NCBI RefSeq assembly: GCF_004342605.1
Contig: NZ_SLZL01000005.1
Span: 62,001 to 126,000 of the forward strand
DNA from: Caulobacter sp. BK020
GTDB taxonomy: Bacteria; Pseudomonadota; Alphaproteobacteria; Caulobacterales; Caulobacteraceae
DNA length: 64,000 bases
Reading direction: 5' to 3'
Made by a program: the position numbers and the translations under genes. The notes under the pieces are model-generated. The model saw only the letters and a program-made list of their open reading frames with translations, searched no databases and had not been told where the DNA came from. This document shows positions 17,606 to 26,010 of this stretch, one piece after another (the stretch's first letter is position 1; each line of letters opens with the position of its first letter).

Positions 17606-18943
17606 ATGGCGAAACGCAAACAACTGAAACTCGGTCATATGATTGAGGGCGCTGGCCGCACCTGGACCGATTGGCGCCATCCCGACGCCCAGCCCGGCGC
17701 CAGCACCGACTTCAAGTACTACGCCCGCGCGGCCAAACTGGCCGAACAGGGTAAGTTCGACTTCCTGTTCATCGCCGACAGCTTGTCGATCAACGCCAAG
17801 TCCAGCCCGCACTATCTCAACCGCTTCGAGCCGATCACCATCCTGTCGGCCCTAGCCGCGGTGACCGAGCACATCGGCCTGGTGGCGACGCTCAGCGTCA
17901 CCTATTCGGAGCCCTTCAACGTCGCCCGCCAGTTCGCTTCGCTGGATCACATCAGCGGCGGCCGCGCCGGCTGGAATGTGGTGACGTCATGGCTTGAAGG
18001 TTCGGCCGAGAACTTCGGCAAGGCCGAGCACTTGGCCCATGACGTCCGCTACAAGCTGGCGGCCGAATATCTCGACGTCGTCCAGGGCCTCTGGGACAGT
18101 TGGGAGGACGACGCCCTGATCCACGACAAGGCCAGCGGGGTGTTCTTCGATCCCGACAAGCTCAACACCCTGGACCACAAGGGCGAATTCCTTTCCGTGA
18201 AGGGCCCGTTGAACATCGCCCGTTCGGCCCAAGGCCAGCCGGTGATCTTCCAGGCCGGCGCCTCGGAGGACGGCCGCAACCTGGCCGCCAAGCGCGCCGA
18301 CGCGATCTTCGTCGGCCATGGCGACATCGAGGAGGCGCGCGCCTACTACGCCGACGTCAAGGCCCGCGCCGCCGGCTTTGGCCGCGATCCCGACAGCCTG
18401 TTCATCCTGCCCGCCGCGGCGCCGATCATCGGCTCCACCGAGGCCGAGGCCGACGCTCGCTGGCGCGAACGCGCCGAGCTGGTGTCGATCGAATCCGCCC
18501 TGGCCATGCTGGGCCGAGGCTTCAACGACCACGACTTCACAGGCTACGACCTCGACGCCCCCTTCCCCGACGTGTTCAGCCGTGGCGTCAACAGCTCGCA
18601 GTCGGCGACGCTGAAGATCGCCAAGGCGGTCGAGGAAGAGAACCTGACCCTGCGCCAGGTGGCCCTGCGCTTCGCCACGCCGCGCGGCGACTTGGTGGGC
18701 ACGCCCGAGCAGATCGCCGACAAGTTCGAGCTATGGCTCGACAGCCGCGCCTCGGATGGCTTCGTGATCGGCCAATCGCTCCCAGGGCAGTTCCAACTGC
18801 TGGTCGAAGAGGTGGTGCCGCTGCTGCAGAAGCGTGGGATCTTTCGCGAAGACTACGAGGGCGCGACCTTCCGCGAAAGTCTGGGGATCGACGTTCCGGC
18901 CAATCGGTTCACCACCGCCAAGTCTGAACGCGCCGTCGCCTGA
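17606..18943 (+). CDS. LLM flavin monooxygenase, NtaA/SnaA/DszA type
   Basis: A 445-residue luciferase-like monooxygenase of the NtaA/SnaA/DszA group, FMNH2-dependent enzymes that cleave C-N or C-S bonds with O2. Diagnostic segments are LAEQGKFDFLFIADS, the block FNVARQFASLDHISGGRAGWNVVTS around residues 95-120, and GQPVIFQAGAS. GGAGG precedes the ATG. It opens away from the TauD gene and is followed by a peroxiredoxin; a paralogue lies at 30629-31972. In this setting desulfonation or desulfurisation of an organosulfur compound is the best guess. It needs an FMN reductase, and none is obvious nearby. Confidence 0.93.
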   Translation: MAKRKQLKLGHMIEGAGRTWTDWRHPDAQPGASTDFKYYARAAKLAEQGKFDFLFIADSLSINAKSSPHYLNRFEPITILSALAAVTEHIGLVATLSVTYSEPFNVARQFASLDHISGGRAGWNVVTSWLEGSAENFGKAEHLAHDVRYKLAAEYLDVVQGLWDSWEDDALIHDKASGVFFDPDKLNTLDHKGEFLSVKGPLNIARSAQGQPVIFQAGASEDGRNLAAKRADAIFVGHGDIEEARAYYADVKARAAGFGRDPDSLFILPAAAPIIGSTEAEADARWRERAELVSIESALAMLGRGFNDHDFTGYDLDAPFPDVFSRGVNSSQSATLKIAKAVEEENLTLRQVALRFATPRGDLVGTPEQIADKFELWLDSRASDGFVIGQSLPGQFQLLVEEVVPLLQKRGIFREDYEGATFRESLGIDVPANRFTTAKSERAVA

Positions 18944-19015
18944 AACACAGGGGCTCGCTTCGTCCCGACGAAGCGGTCATCTACCGCGCTCACTATCGCC
19001 TATTTGGAGACCGCC

Positions 19016-19678
19016 ATGTCGCTCGCGCTCGGGGACACCGCTCCCAACTTCGCAGCCGAAACTACGCAAGGGCCGATCGACTTTCACGACTGGCTCGGCG
19101 ACAGCTGGGGCGTGCTGTTCAGCCACCCCAAGGACTTCACGCCGGTCTGCACGACGGAGCTCGGCGCCGTGGCGCGTCTGAAGCCCGAATTCGACCGACG
19201 CGGGGTCAAGGTGATCGGTCTCTCCGTCGATCCGGTCGCCGATCACGCCCGATGGGCCGCCGACATCGCCGAGACCCAAGGCCACGCGGTGAACTATCCG
19301 CTGATCGGCGACACGGACCTTTCGATTTCCAAGGCCTGGGGCCTGCTCCCCGCCAGCGTCGAAGGCGCCTCGGCCGGCCGCACCGCCGCCGACAACCAGA
19401 CCGTCCGCAACGTTTTCGTCATCGGCCCGGACAAGAAGATCAGGCTGATCCTCGCCTACCCCATGACCACTGGCCGCAACTTCGATGAAATCTTGCGGGT
19501 GATCGACAGCCTGCAACTGACGGCCAAGCATCGTATCGCCACACCCGCCGATTGGGCTCAGGGCGAGGATGTGTTCATCGCCGGCTCGGTGTCGAACGAA
19601 GAGGCCAAGACGCTCTATCCAGGGGGCTGGCGCGAGCCCAAGCCCTACATCCGCATCGTGCCCCAGCCCCAGGGCTGA
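19016..19678 (+). CDS. 1-Cys peroxiredoxin (Prx6-like)
   Basis: A 220-residue peroxiredoxin of the 1-Cys Prx6/AhpC-TSA group. The peroxidatic cysteine is Cys45 in DFTPVCTTE, and no second conserved cysteine follows; the long C-terminal domain (TPADWAQGEDVFI... YPGGWREPKPYIR) is typical of Prx6. It would reduce hydroperoxides with a small thiol as reductant. The start is the ATG at 19016 with GGAGA upstream. Its position 72 bases after a flavin monooxygenase suggests protection against peroxide leaking from FMNH2-dependent oxygenation. The 15 bases covering its ribosome-binding site and start recur exactly before the dipeptidase gene at 26011. Confidence 0.95.
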   Translation: MSLALGDTAPNFAAETTQGPIDFHDWLGDSWGVLFSHPKDFTPVCTTELGAVARLKPEFDRRGVKVIGLSVDPVADHARWAADIAETQGHAVNYPLIGDTDLSISKAWGLLPASVEGASAGRTAADNQTVRNVFVIGPDKKIRLILAYPMTTGRNFDEILRVIDSLQLTAKHRIATPADWAQGEDVFIAGSVSNEEAKTLYPGGWREPKPYIRIVPQPQG

Positions 19679-19756
19679 CGTGCGACCGGCCAGGATCGAT
19701 GCCCGGTCCTTCTGCGGTCACCCAAGCCTTCGCCCCTCAACGATGATCCAGGGCCG

Positions 19757-19873
19757 ATGCTTCGCGCATCCATGGGACTACTCGTCAATGAGGCCGGACG
19801 CGTGCTCCTGGGACTTCGCGCGCCGCGTAAGCCTGTTTTGCCGGACCGCTGGGACGCGATCGGCGGACGGGTC
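19757..19873 (+). pseudogene. NUDIX hydrolase fragment (5' part only)
   Basis: From ATG 19757 (or 19772) about 39 codons match the beginning of a NUDIX hydrolase: MGLLVNEAGRVLLGLRAPRK, then DRWDAIGGRV. Family members continue with the glutamate-rich NUDIX box (GxxxxxExxxxxxxREUxEExGU), but here the sequence switches immediately after GGRV to material that is antisense to a second broken gene. The catalytic box is absent, so the product could not be active. The frame stays open for some distance but codes for no family-like sequence. This is one side of a deletion or rearrangement junction at about 19874-19905. Confidence 0.75.
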
Positions 19874-19879
19874 GGCGTT

Positions 19880-20147
19880 GACGATCCGCGCAGCCAACAC
19901 CGCCTTGACCTTGGCCCCATTGGCATAGGCGAAGGCGAACGGCGCCCTCCAGTGCGCCCGCCGCCGCCATCCGGGCGCGGACGCCCCCGCGCTGATCGCC
20001 GATCGTCAGGACCGGTCGCGGGGTCGCCTGGCGCTTCGCGCAGCCCTGAAGAGCAAACCCAGCGAGGCCGCCGACGAGCAAGGCGCGTCGATTGGGATTG
20101 AGGGGAGCGGTCGAACGAAAGTCTTTCAAGTCCGTCATTTCAACCAC
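19880..20147 (-). pseudogene. Broken SsuA-like binding protein gene (5' part, frameshifted)
   Basis: Reading the - strand from ATG 20147 gives a Tat/lipoprotein-like leader (NRRALLVGGLAGFALQGCAK) followed by VLTIGDQRGGVRARMAAAGALEG. This parallels LVLGDQANLTRAKVEAAGLLKG of the intact SsuA-like protein at 24179. The similarity then shifts one frame: PFAFAYAN in the next frame continues the match to PYAFRWAN, so one extra base disrupts it. Shortly after, it ends at the junction with the NUDIX fragment. The intact relatives have more than 300 residues; about 75 are left. It follows the TonB receptor at 20157-22730 by ten bases and was probably its operon partner. Confidence 0.75.
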
Positions 20148-20156
20148 TCCAGCCGC

Positions 20157-22730
20157 CTAAAAATCGAGCGACAGGCGCGTGTAGTAGAACCCGCCGCTCG
20201 GGGCGTAGGGCGAGGGAGCATAATAGCCCGCGCCGCTTTGCGGACTGCCGACGCCGTTGGTCTCCGGCCGAACGTCGAAAAGGTTGGAGGCGCCGATCGC
20301 CACACGCGCCCGCTCCGTGATCGACAGCGTGACGTCCAGGTCGGTGATCCACTTGGACCCAAATTCACGGTCGGTCGTCGGCGGGATCTGCCGCGCGACA
20401 TAGCTTCCGTAGCGGCTGGTCTGCAGATTGATCTCCGCCCGCCAGAACGAGAGATTCCCACCCAAGATCAGCTTGGTGTGCGGGTTGAGCACAGTCAGCT
20501 CGCCAACCTTGTCAGCGCCAAAGAAGGCCGAGCCGGCCGACAGGCTCGACAGCTGGGCCGGGGCGTCGATGATGTGGGTGACGTCGGTCTTGTTGTAGTT
20601 GAACGCCGCGCTCAGCCGCAGCCGTCCCCAGTCGCCCAGACGCCGGGTCGTGTCCAGCACCACGTCGACGCCGTCGGTCCGCGTGTCGACGGCGTTGGTG
20701 AAATATTCCACGCTTTGGATCTGGCTCAGGCCGTTTGCGACCAGGATGGGCGTCACCGACGGGCCAAACAGCCGTCCCGTGCGGACGATGCGGTCCTCGA
20801 TGACAATGTGGTAGGCGTCGATGGTCAGGTTGACGTTGGCGGTCGGGCGCAAGACCACGCCCAGGCCGACGTTCCAGCTTTCCTCGGGCTTGAGATCCTG
20901 CGCGCCCAGCAACCGCGCGACCTGCGAGTCGTTGCGCGCCAGCTTGGCGACATTGGGCTGCAGGACGCCGTTGATCACCGCGGTGCGGCCGTCGGTCTGG
21001 GCGTAGCCGAGCTGGGTCAGGGACGGGGCCCGGAAGCCGGTGCCGACGGTGCCGCGCACCGCCACCTTGTCGGTGAAGTCGTAGCGAGAATTGACCTTCA
21101 CCCCGACCGTGCCGCCGGCGCTGCCAGTATATTGTTCGCCGCGCACCGCCAGGCCGACATACCATTTGTCGGTTGGGCTGAGTCCCAGATCGACATAGCC
21201 GGCGACCACATCGCGCTTCAGGTCGACCACGTCGTCGGGCGTCAGGACGACGGCGGCCTGGACCACCGGCGAGGCCAGGACCCCGACATTCCAGTCATAC
21301 TGCTGGTCGCCCTTCTGGATCACATAGGCGGCCGGCGTATAGGCCAGGGGATCGGCGGCGAAGGTCTGGAAATGATCGCGGCGGGCTTCCGCGCCGAAGG
21401 ACAGGCTCAGGGGCTTGGCCCAACCGATCTCGATCTCGCGCGTCACATCCAGATTGGCGGTCGTCTGCTCGAACAGGAAGGTGGCCAGGTTGGGCCACTT
21501 GGTCGGCGAGGTCGGCCCCAGGGCAGGCCGGATCGCCAGATCGCTGAACTGGTGATTGCGATTACGCCCCTGGGAAAGGCTGAAGTCCCAGTCCCAGGCG
21601 CCCAGCTTGCCGCGCCCGCCGCCGACGAACTGATAGTCGGTCTCCGAGGTGTTGTTCAGCGGATAGTAGCCATTGGGAAAAAGCGCCGAGAAGCTAGCGT
21701 TGCTGTTGGGCCGGCGGAAGTTGTTGCCGATCACCGTGTCGCGCTGGCCATAGGTTCCGTAGGAATAGACCGTCAGGTCTTCGCTCAGCGGCAGTTCGGC
21801 ATTGTAGGTCAGGTTGAACGCCTCGACCTCGGGATCGCCATTGTGGGCGCCGTCGGCGTTCCAGGCCGCGTTGCGGGCGCTGGCGGCGGCGACATTGGCG
21901 TCGAACTGGGCCTGGGTGATGCCCGCCGTGGCGATGACCTGGGCGGCGGTGCGGCCGGTCGGCAGGCCGTAGAGATTGGTGTCGGTCGCCTTGAGGTTCC
22001 ACCAGGCCAGGCCACGCTTGCGGTAGTCGCCGCCGAGGTGGACGAAGCCGCCCTGCTTGCCCAGGGCAAAGCCGAAATCACCCTGGATCTTGTAGGTGTC
22101 GGGGTCTCCCTCGCCGCCATAGAGCCCGCCATAGGTGACCGACAAGCTGCCGCCCTTGGCGCTGTTGTCGAGCACGACATTGACCACGCCGGCTATGGCG
22201 TCGGAGCCGTATTGCGCGGCGGCGCTGTCCTTGAGCACCTCGATCCGCTGCACGGCGCTGGTCGGGATCAGGTCCAGATCGACGGCGTTGACGCCGCTGG
22301 TGTCGCCGCCGCCATTGGTCAGCAGCGAGCTGTTGTGCCGCCGTTTCCCGTTGACCAGGACCAACGTATAGGCCGGGCCCAGGCCTCGGTTGGTGATCGG
22401 CCGGACGATCGAATTGACGCCCGCCTGGTTGGTGCCGAAGTTCACGGACGGCAGCAGCTTGGACAGGGCCTCGGAAAACTCAGCTCGGCCGGTATAGTTC
22501 AGTTGCTTGGCGTCGAGCACGTCGATCGGCGCAGGACTGTCGGCGACCGTGCGTTGCGCACCACCGCGCAACCCCGTGACGATGACGGCTTCGACAGCGG
22601 TCTCCGCCTCTGCCGCATCCGCCGCCGCCACTACGCCACCAGCCACTTCGGTCTCGGCGCGCGCCGCCGAAGCAAAAGCCAGGATGGATCCCGCCATGAT
22701 CAGTGACGCTTTGAAAAAGCTACTGCGCAT
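20157..22730 (-). CDS. TonB-dependent outer-membrane receptor
   Basis: An 857-residue TonB receptor with a signal peptide cleaved near ASAARA, a TonB-box-like EAVIVTGLRGGAQRTVADSPAP, a plug (about residues 60-170) and a large barrel that ends in phenylalanine (YYTRLSLDF). Its plug has the RGLGPAYTLVLVNGKRRH pattern of receptors for organic substrates. TAAGGA stands just before the ATG. The partner gene downstream is a broken ssuA-like gene, and the surrounding genes deal with sulfur compounds, so uptake of a bulky organosulfur compound is suggested. It is probably controlled from the AT-rich region upstream, which has an inverted repeat 45-61 bases before the start. Confidence 0.95.
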   Translation of the reverse strand: MRSSFFKASLIMAGSILAFASAARAETEVAGGVVAAADAAEAETAVEAVIVTGLRGGAQRTVADSPAPIDVLDAKQLNYTGRAEFSEALSKLLPSVNFGTNQAGVNSIVRPITNRGLGPAYTLVLVNGKRRHNSSLLTNGGGDTSGVNAVDLDLIPTSAVQRIEVLKDSAAAQYGSDAIAGVVNVVLDNSAKGGSLSVTYGGLYGGEGDPDTYKIQGDFGFALGKQGGFVHLGGDYRKRGLAWWNLKATDTNLYGLPTGRTAAQVIATAGITQAQFDANVAAASARNAAWNADGAHNGDPEVEAFNLTYNAELPLSEDLTVYSYGTYGQRDTVIGNNFRRPNSNASFSALFPNGYYPLNNTSETDYQFVGGGRGKLGAWDWDFSLSQGRNRNHQFSDLAIRPALGPTSPTKWPNLATFLFEQTTANLDVTREIEIGWAKPLSLSFGAEARRDHFQTFAADPLAYTPAAYVIQKGDQQYDWNVGVLASPVVQAAVVLTPDDVVDLKRDVVAGYVDLGLSPTDKWYVGLAVRGEQYTGSAGGTVGVKVNSRYDFTDKVAVRGTVGTGFRAPSLTQLGYAQTDGRTAVINGVLQPNVAKLARNDSQVARLLGAQDLKPEESWNVGLGVVLRPTANVNLTIDAYHIVIEDRIVRTGRLFGPSVTPILVANGLSQIQSVEYFTNAVDTRTDGVDVVLDTTRRLGDWGRLRLSAAFNYNKTDVTHIIDAPAQLSSLSAGSAFFGADKVGELTVLNPHTKLILGGNLSFWRAEINLQTSRYGSYVARQIPPTTDREFGSKWITDLDVTLSITERARVAIGASNLFDVRPETNGVGSPQSGAGYYAPSPYAPSGGFYYTRLSLDF

Positions 22731-23072
22731 TCCTTACCCCCAAAAATCCTCGCCGGGATAAGGCGCACCTAATACTCATTGGTAAAATGAGATAAATTAC
22801 ATATTAAGTTAGATTTTTGTATATTTCATCCACAAATACCACCTATTCGATATATTTACCGGTTTTATGTGTGTAGTTTCAATATACAAATTTACGCATT
22901 AAGCTACACCGCACACAATCGCCCCAACGATCACTCCGCCACCCCGAGATAAGTGCTTCTGAAATTTTATCTGTATTCTATAGCCAATGGTAGAGTCTCG
23001 GGATCTGACTCCCTTACCCCTGAGAGCGCGCCTTCGTATGACCAACGCCCTAGCGACCTCTCTGATAGGCCG
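22731..23072. other. AT-rich intergenic region with inverted repeat
   Basis: A 342-base gap without a convincing gene. Nearest the TonB receptor lies the inverted repeat CTCATT-GGTAA-AATGAG (22775-22791), preceded by CTAATACTC, a 9-mer that returns at 27283. The stretch 22795-22920 is very AT-rich. Further on, two CcrM-type GANTC sites (GAGTC at 22993-22997, GACTC at 23007-23011) lie ten bases apart. The region must contain the promoter of the TonB receptor and the 3' end of the class II aldolase transcript; no hairpin-plus-T-run terminator is evident. Confidence 0.45.
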
Positions 23073-23867
23073 CTAGCGGTCGTAGCCCGGTGACTCCTGG
23101 TCAACGCGCCGCAGCAGCGCCGCCCAGGCCAGATCCGCGGTGCTGGCCCGATCGCTCGTGCCGCGCCCCTGACCGGCCACGAGGCGGGCGACTTCGTCCT
23201 GGGCGGCCTGGGGCGCGATCAACACTCCATCGCGTCCACCGCTGAGAGCGCGGATCTGCGCGGTGCAAGCCTTCTCCAGCTGATAGATTCCCAGCCACGC
23301 CGCGCCAGGCGAAGCGCCCAGGGCCAGCGTGCCGTGATTGCGGAGCAGCAGCAGGGACTTGTCGCCCAGGTCGGCCACCAGCCGCTCACGCTCGTCCAGG
23401 TGCAGGGCCACGCCCTCATAGTTGTGATAGGCCAGCCGTGGGATGACCGCGAGCGAGCGCTGGTTCAGCGGCAGCAGCCCTTCCTTCTGAGAAGAGACCG
23501 CGATGCCGTCGTCGGTATGGAAGTGGATGACGAAATGGGCGTCCTCGCGCGCGGCGTGGATCGCCGAGTGGATGACAAAACCCGCATAGTTGACGCCATA
23601 GGCGCTCGGCTCGACCAGCTCGCCATCTAGGTCGATCTTCACTAGGCTCGAGGCGGTCACCTCGCCAAACCGCAGCCCATAGGGATTGATCAGGAAGTGG
23701 TGCTCGGGCCCCGGCACGCGCGCCGAGACATGGGTGAAGATCAGATCATCCCACCCCTCCAGCGCCGCAAGGCGATAGAGCGCGGCCAGATCGACACGCA
23801 CGCGCCATTCGTCTTCACTGACCTTGTGCCGGATGGGTTCGACACCAGGAATGAAACCGTCCGCCAC
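23073..23867 (-). CDS. Class II aldolase/adducin family protein
   Basis: A 264-residue class II aldolase-fold protein. The zinc-binding histidines are visible in HFHTDDG (HxH) and a third in LLRNHGTLALG; the upstream substrate loop is THVSARVPG. Such proteins cleave phosphorylated sugars or related hydroxy-acids, but this branch is often of unknown activity. GTG at 23867 is chosen as start because GGAGG stands five bases before it; the frame is open to an ATG at 23939, which would add 24 poorly typical residues. It is divergent from the SsuA-like gene at 24179. A sulfo-sugar or C3 sulfonate substrate would fit the locus but is inference. Confidence 0.85.
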   Translation of the reverse strand: MADGFIPGVEPIRHKVSEDEWRVRVDLAALYRLAALEGWDDLIFTHVSARVPGPEHHFLINPYGLRFGEVTASSLVKIDLDGELVEPSAYGVNYAGFVIHSAIHAAREDAHFVIHFHTDDGIAVSSQKEGLLPLNQRSLAVIPRLAYHNYEGVALHLDERERLVADLGDKSLLLLRNHGTLALGASPGAAWLGIYQLEKACTAQIRALSGGRDGVLIAPQAAQDEVARLVAGQGRGTSDRASTADLAWAALLRRVDQESPGYDR

Positions 23868-24178
23868 GCAAGCCTCCACCGCAAAAAGCTTATCTAACGC
23901 AATTGCCGGCCCTGCCTTCAAACGATCATTAATCAACAAGCTTATTTACATTCAAAATTCCACCCCGCCGGACAACAAGATCGAAATACGACTTCCGCCT
24001 TGAGATCATGATTAGAGATAAGCTATCCGAGATGTCGCTTAATCTCATTTGTCAGGCAGGAAAATAGACAGCAAACCGGTCGCATGCTTGGCGGAGAGTT
24101 GCATGCTCATCGGCGCGTCCTTCAGCTTTCAAAGCGGCGCTCTCGACCGCCGCCTCGGCTTTAGGGATGGAGACGCCA

Positions 24179-25132
24179 ATGATTGACGCCCCCTCCCGTC
24201 GCGGCGTGCTTGGCGCCGGTTTGGCCGGCGCCCTGCTTTGCGCCTGCGGCGCCGACACGCCCGACGAAGTCCTGGTTCTGGGCGACCAGGCCAACCTCAC
24301 CCGGGCCAAGGTCGAGGCCGCGGGGCTTTTGAAGGGTCGCCCCTACGCCTTCCGCTGGGCCAACTTCGCCGGCGCGGCTCCACTGTTCGAAGCGGTCATG
24401 GCCGGGGCGGTCGACACCGCGCCCGCCGGCGACACCCCGGTCTTGGCGGCGGCCGCGGCCGGCGTGCCAATCCGCCTGGTCGCGGCCAGCCAGTCTTCAG
24501 GGCGGGGCGTGGCGTTGCTCGTCGCGCCAAACTCGCCGATCAAGAGCGTCCACGACATCAAGGGCCGAAGCGTCATCGTCTCATCGGCGCGCGGCAGCGT
24601 CGCCCATTACCTGTTGCTGGGCGCGCTGAAGGAAGCCGGCCTCAAGCTTTCCGACGTCACGATCGGCTTCATGCTGCCCGGCGACGCCCAGGCCGCGTTC
24701 GACGCCAAGCGCATCGAGGTATGGGCGACGTTCGGCCTCTATCAGGCCTTGGCCGAATACCGCGGCGCTCGCGTGCTGCGCGACGGAGTCGGCATCAATA
24801 AGGGCTTGAACTTCATCACCGCCTCGCAACGCGCCCTGGCCTCGCCCGGCAAGCGGCGCGCCATCGCCGACGCGCTCGGGCAGTTCGCGGCGGCCAATAT
24901 CTGGGCCAATGCCCACAAGGACCAATATGCTGCAGTGTTCGCCAAGGTGACCGGCGCCCCGCTAGCGGTGGCCCAGCTGGTGGTCGAACGCGAGAACCCG
25001 GTGCTAAGGCCTGTCACCCCGGCCGTGACCGGCAAATTGCAGACGGTCGCCGATACTTTCTTCCAGGCTGGGCTTCTGCCCAAGACCGTCAACGCCGCGG
25101 CCCTGGCTGACGCCACGCTGTTTGCGGTCTAG
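24179..25132 (+). CDS. SsuA-like ABC transporter substrate-binding lipoprotein
   Basis: A 317-residue periplasmic binding protein of the NMT1/SsuA family for sulfonates, taurine or nitrate-like ligands. The N-terminus has twin arginines and a lipobox-like stretch (SRRGVLGAGLAGALLCACG), suggesting a membrane-anchored protein with the lipidated Cys at 21 or 23. The mature part begins LVLGDQANLTRAKVEAAG and has the typical DIKGRSVIVSSARGS segment. ATG 24179 is preferred to an in-frame ATG at 24167 because GGAG lies in between at the proper distance. A related but broken gene is at 20147 and a more distant one at 33065. No permease gene adjoins it. Confidence 0.92.
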   Translation: MIDAPSRRGVLGAGLAGALLCACGADTPDEVLVLGDQANLTRAKVEAAGLLKGRPYAFRWANFAGAAPLFEAVMAGAVDTAPAGDTPVLAAAAAGVPIRLVAASQSSGRGVALLVAPNSPIKSVHDIKGRSVIVSSARGSVAHYLLLGALKEAGLKLSDVTIGFMLPGDAQAAFDAKRIEVWATFGLYQALAEYRGARVLRDGVGINKGLNFITASQRALASPGKRRAIADALGQFAAANIWANAHKDQYAAVFAKVTGAPLAVAQLVVERENPVLRPVTPAVTGKLQTVADTFFQAGLLPKTVNAAALADATLFAV

Positions 25133-25299
25133 GGCCGCGGCCCCTCGGTCATAGTGGTGGCGTCAGCTTCTCTATATTCCTACTAAATCTATCTGAATTG
25201 AGATTGGCGCCGATCAAGGCTTGGCTGTGAGCGATCCGCCCGCTCGCCCATGCCCACGACCTGGACGTTTCGCGCGCCACCCCTCCTCTGGACACGCCC

Positions 25300-25986
25300 A
25301 TGCCACCGACCAAACCCCGCGCCACCGCCCGGTCCGCTTCGCCGGACGCCGATCGCCGCGCCATGTTGCTAGGGGGCGGCCTCGCCGCCGCCACCGCCAG
25401 CCTGACCACCGGCCAGGCCAAGGCCGAACCCTCTACAAGTCCGGTTCCCCCGCCGGCGCCGCAGCCCCGCGCGCCCGTCGGCGGCAAGAGCCCTTGGGGC
25501 TACGAGACCTTCAACCAAGCCACGCCAAAACCCGTTTCGGTGCGTCCGGGCGAGACGCCGATACCGACCCATCCACGCCCCTACACCGACATCAAGAGCT
25601 ACCACGCCCATATCTATTTCGACGAAGACACCGCCCAAAAGGCGGCCCTGTTGCGCGGCTGGGTGGCCGAGCGCTTCCTGGTGGAACTGGGCGACTGGAA
25701 CCTGACGCCGCGCGGACCACACGTGACGCCGTCGTTCTACTTCGGCTTCACCAACGACCTGCTGCACGTGATCCTGCCCTGGCTGCAGCTTAACAGCCTG
25801 GGCCTGACCATCCTGCTGCACCCAAACACCGACGATCCGCGCGCCGACCACCTCTACTACACTGCCTGGATCAACCGCGCCCAGCCGGTCAACGCCTATG
25901 CCATGCACAAGCCTGGCGAAGGCGAGCCGGCGGTCGAGCTGATCTATCCCAACACCAAACCCCACGTGCCGATCGAAACCGCTTAA
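25300..25986 (+). CDS. DOPA 4,5-dioxygenase-family protein with export-type leader
   Basis: The C-terminal 120 residues match the DOPA 4,5-dioxygenase family: SYHAHIYFD with two histidines, the block RGPHVTPSFYFGF, WLQLNSLGLTILLHPNTDD and a final DHLYYTAW. The family cleaves catechols extradiol-fashion. Normal bacterial members have about 110-120 residues; here about 90 residues precede the domain, including DRRAMLLGGGLAAATASLTTGQAKA, which looks like a Tat signal with an A-x-A cleavage site, then a proline-rich linker. That predicts an exported dioxygenase, which is unusual. Ribosome-binding site is weak. It lies between the SsuA-like gene and a dipeptidase, 24 bases before the latter. Confidence 0.82.
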   Translation: MPPTKPRATARSASPDADRRAMLLGGGLAAATASLTTGQAKAEPSTSPVPPPAPQPRAPVGGKSPWGYETFNQATPKPVSVRPGETPIPTHPRPYTDIKSYHAHIYFDEDTAQKAALLRGWVAERFLVELGDWNLTPRGPHVTPSFYFGFTNDLLHVILPWLQLNSLGLTILLHPNTDDPRADHLYYTAWINRAQPVNAYAMHKPGEGEPAVELIYPNTKPHVPIETA

Positions 25987-26010
25987 GGGCGCTCGCCCTT
26001 GGAGACCGCC

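Noticed and set aside
20238..22706. Open frame of 822 codons on the + strand
   Set aside because: Antisense to the TonB receptor, which has a signal peptide, TonB box and terminal Phe; no family features in the + strand translation.
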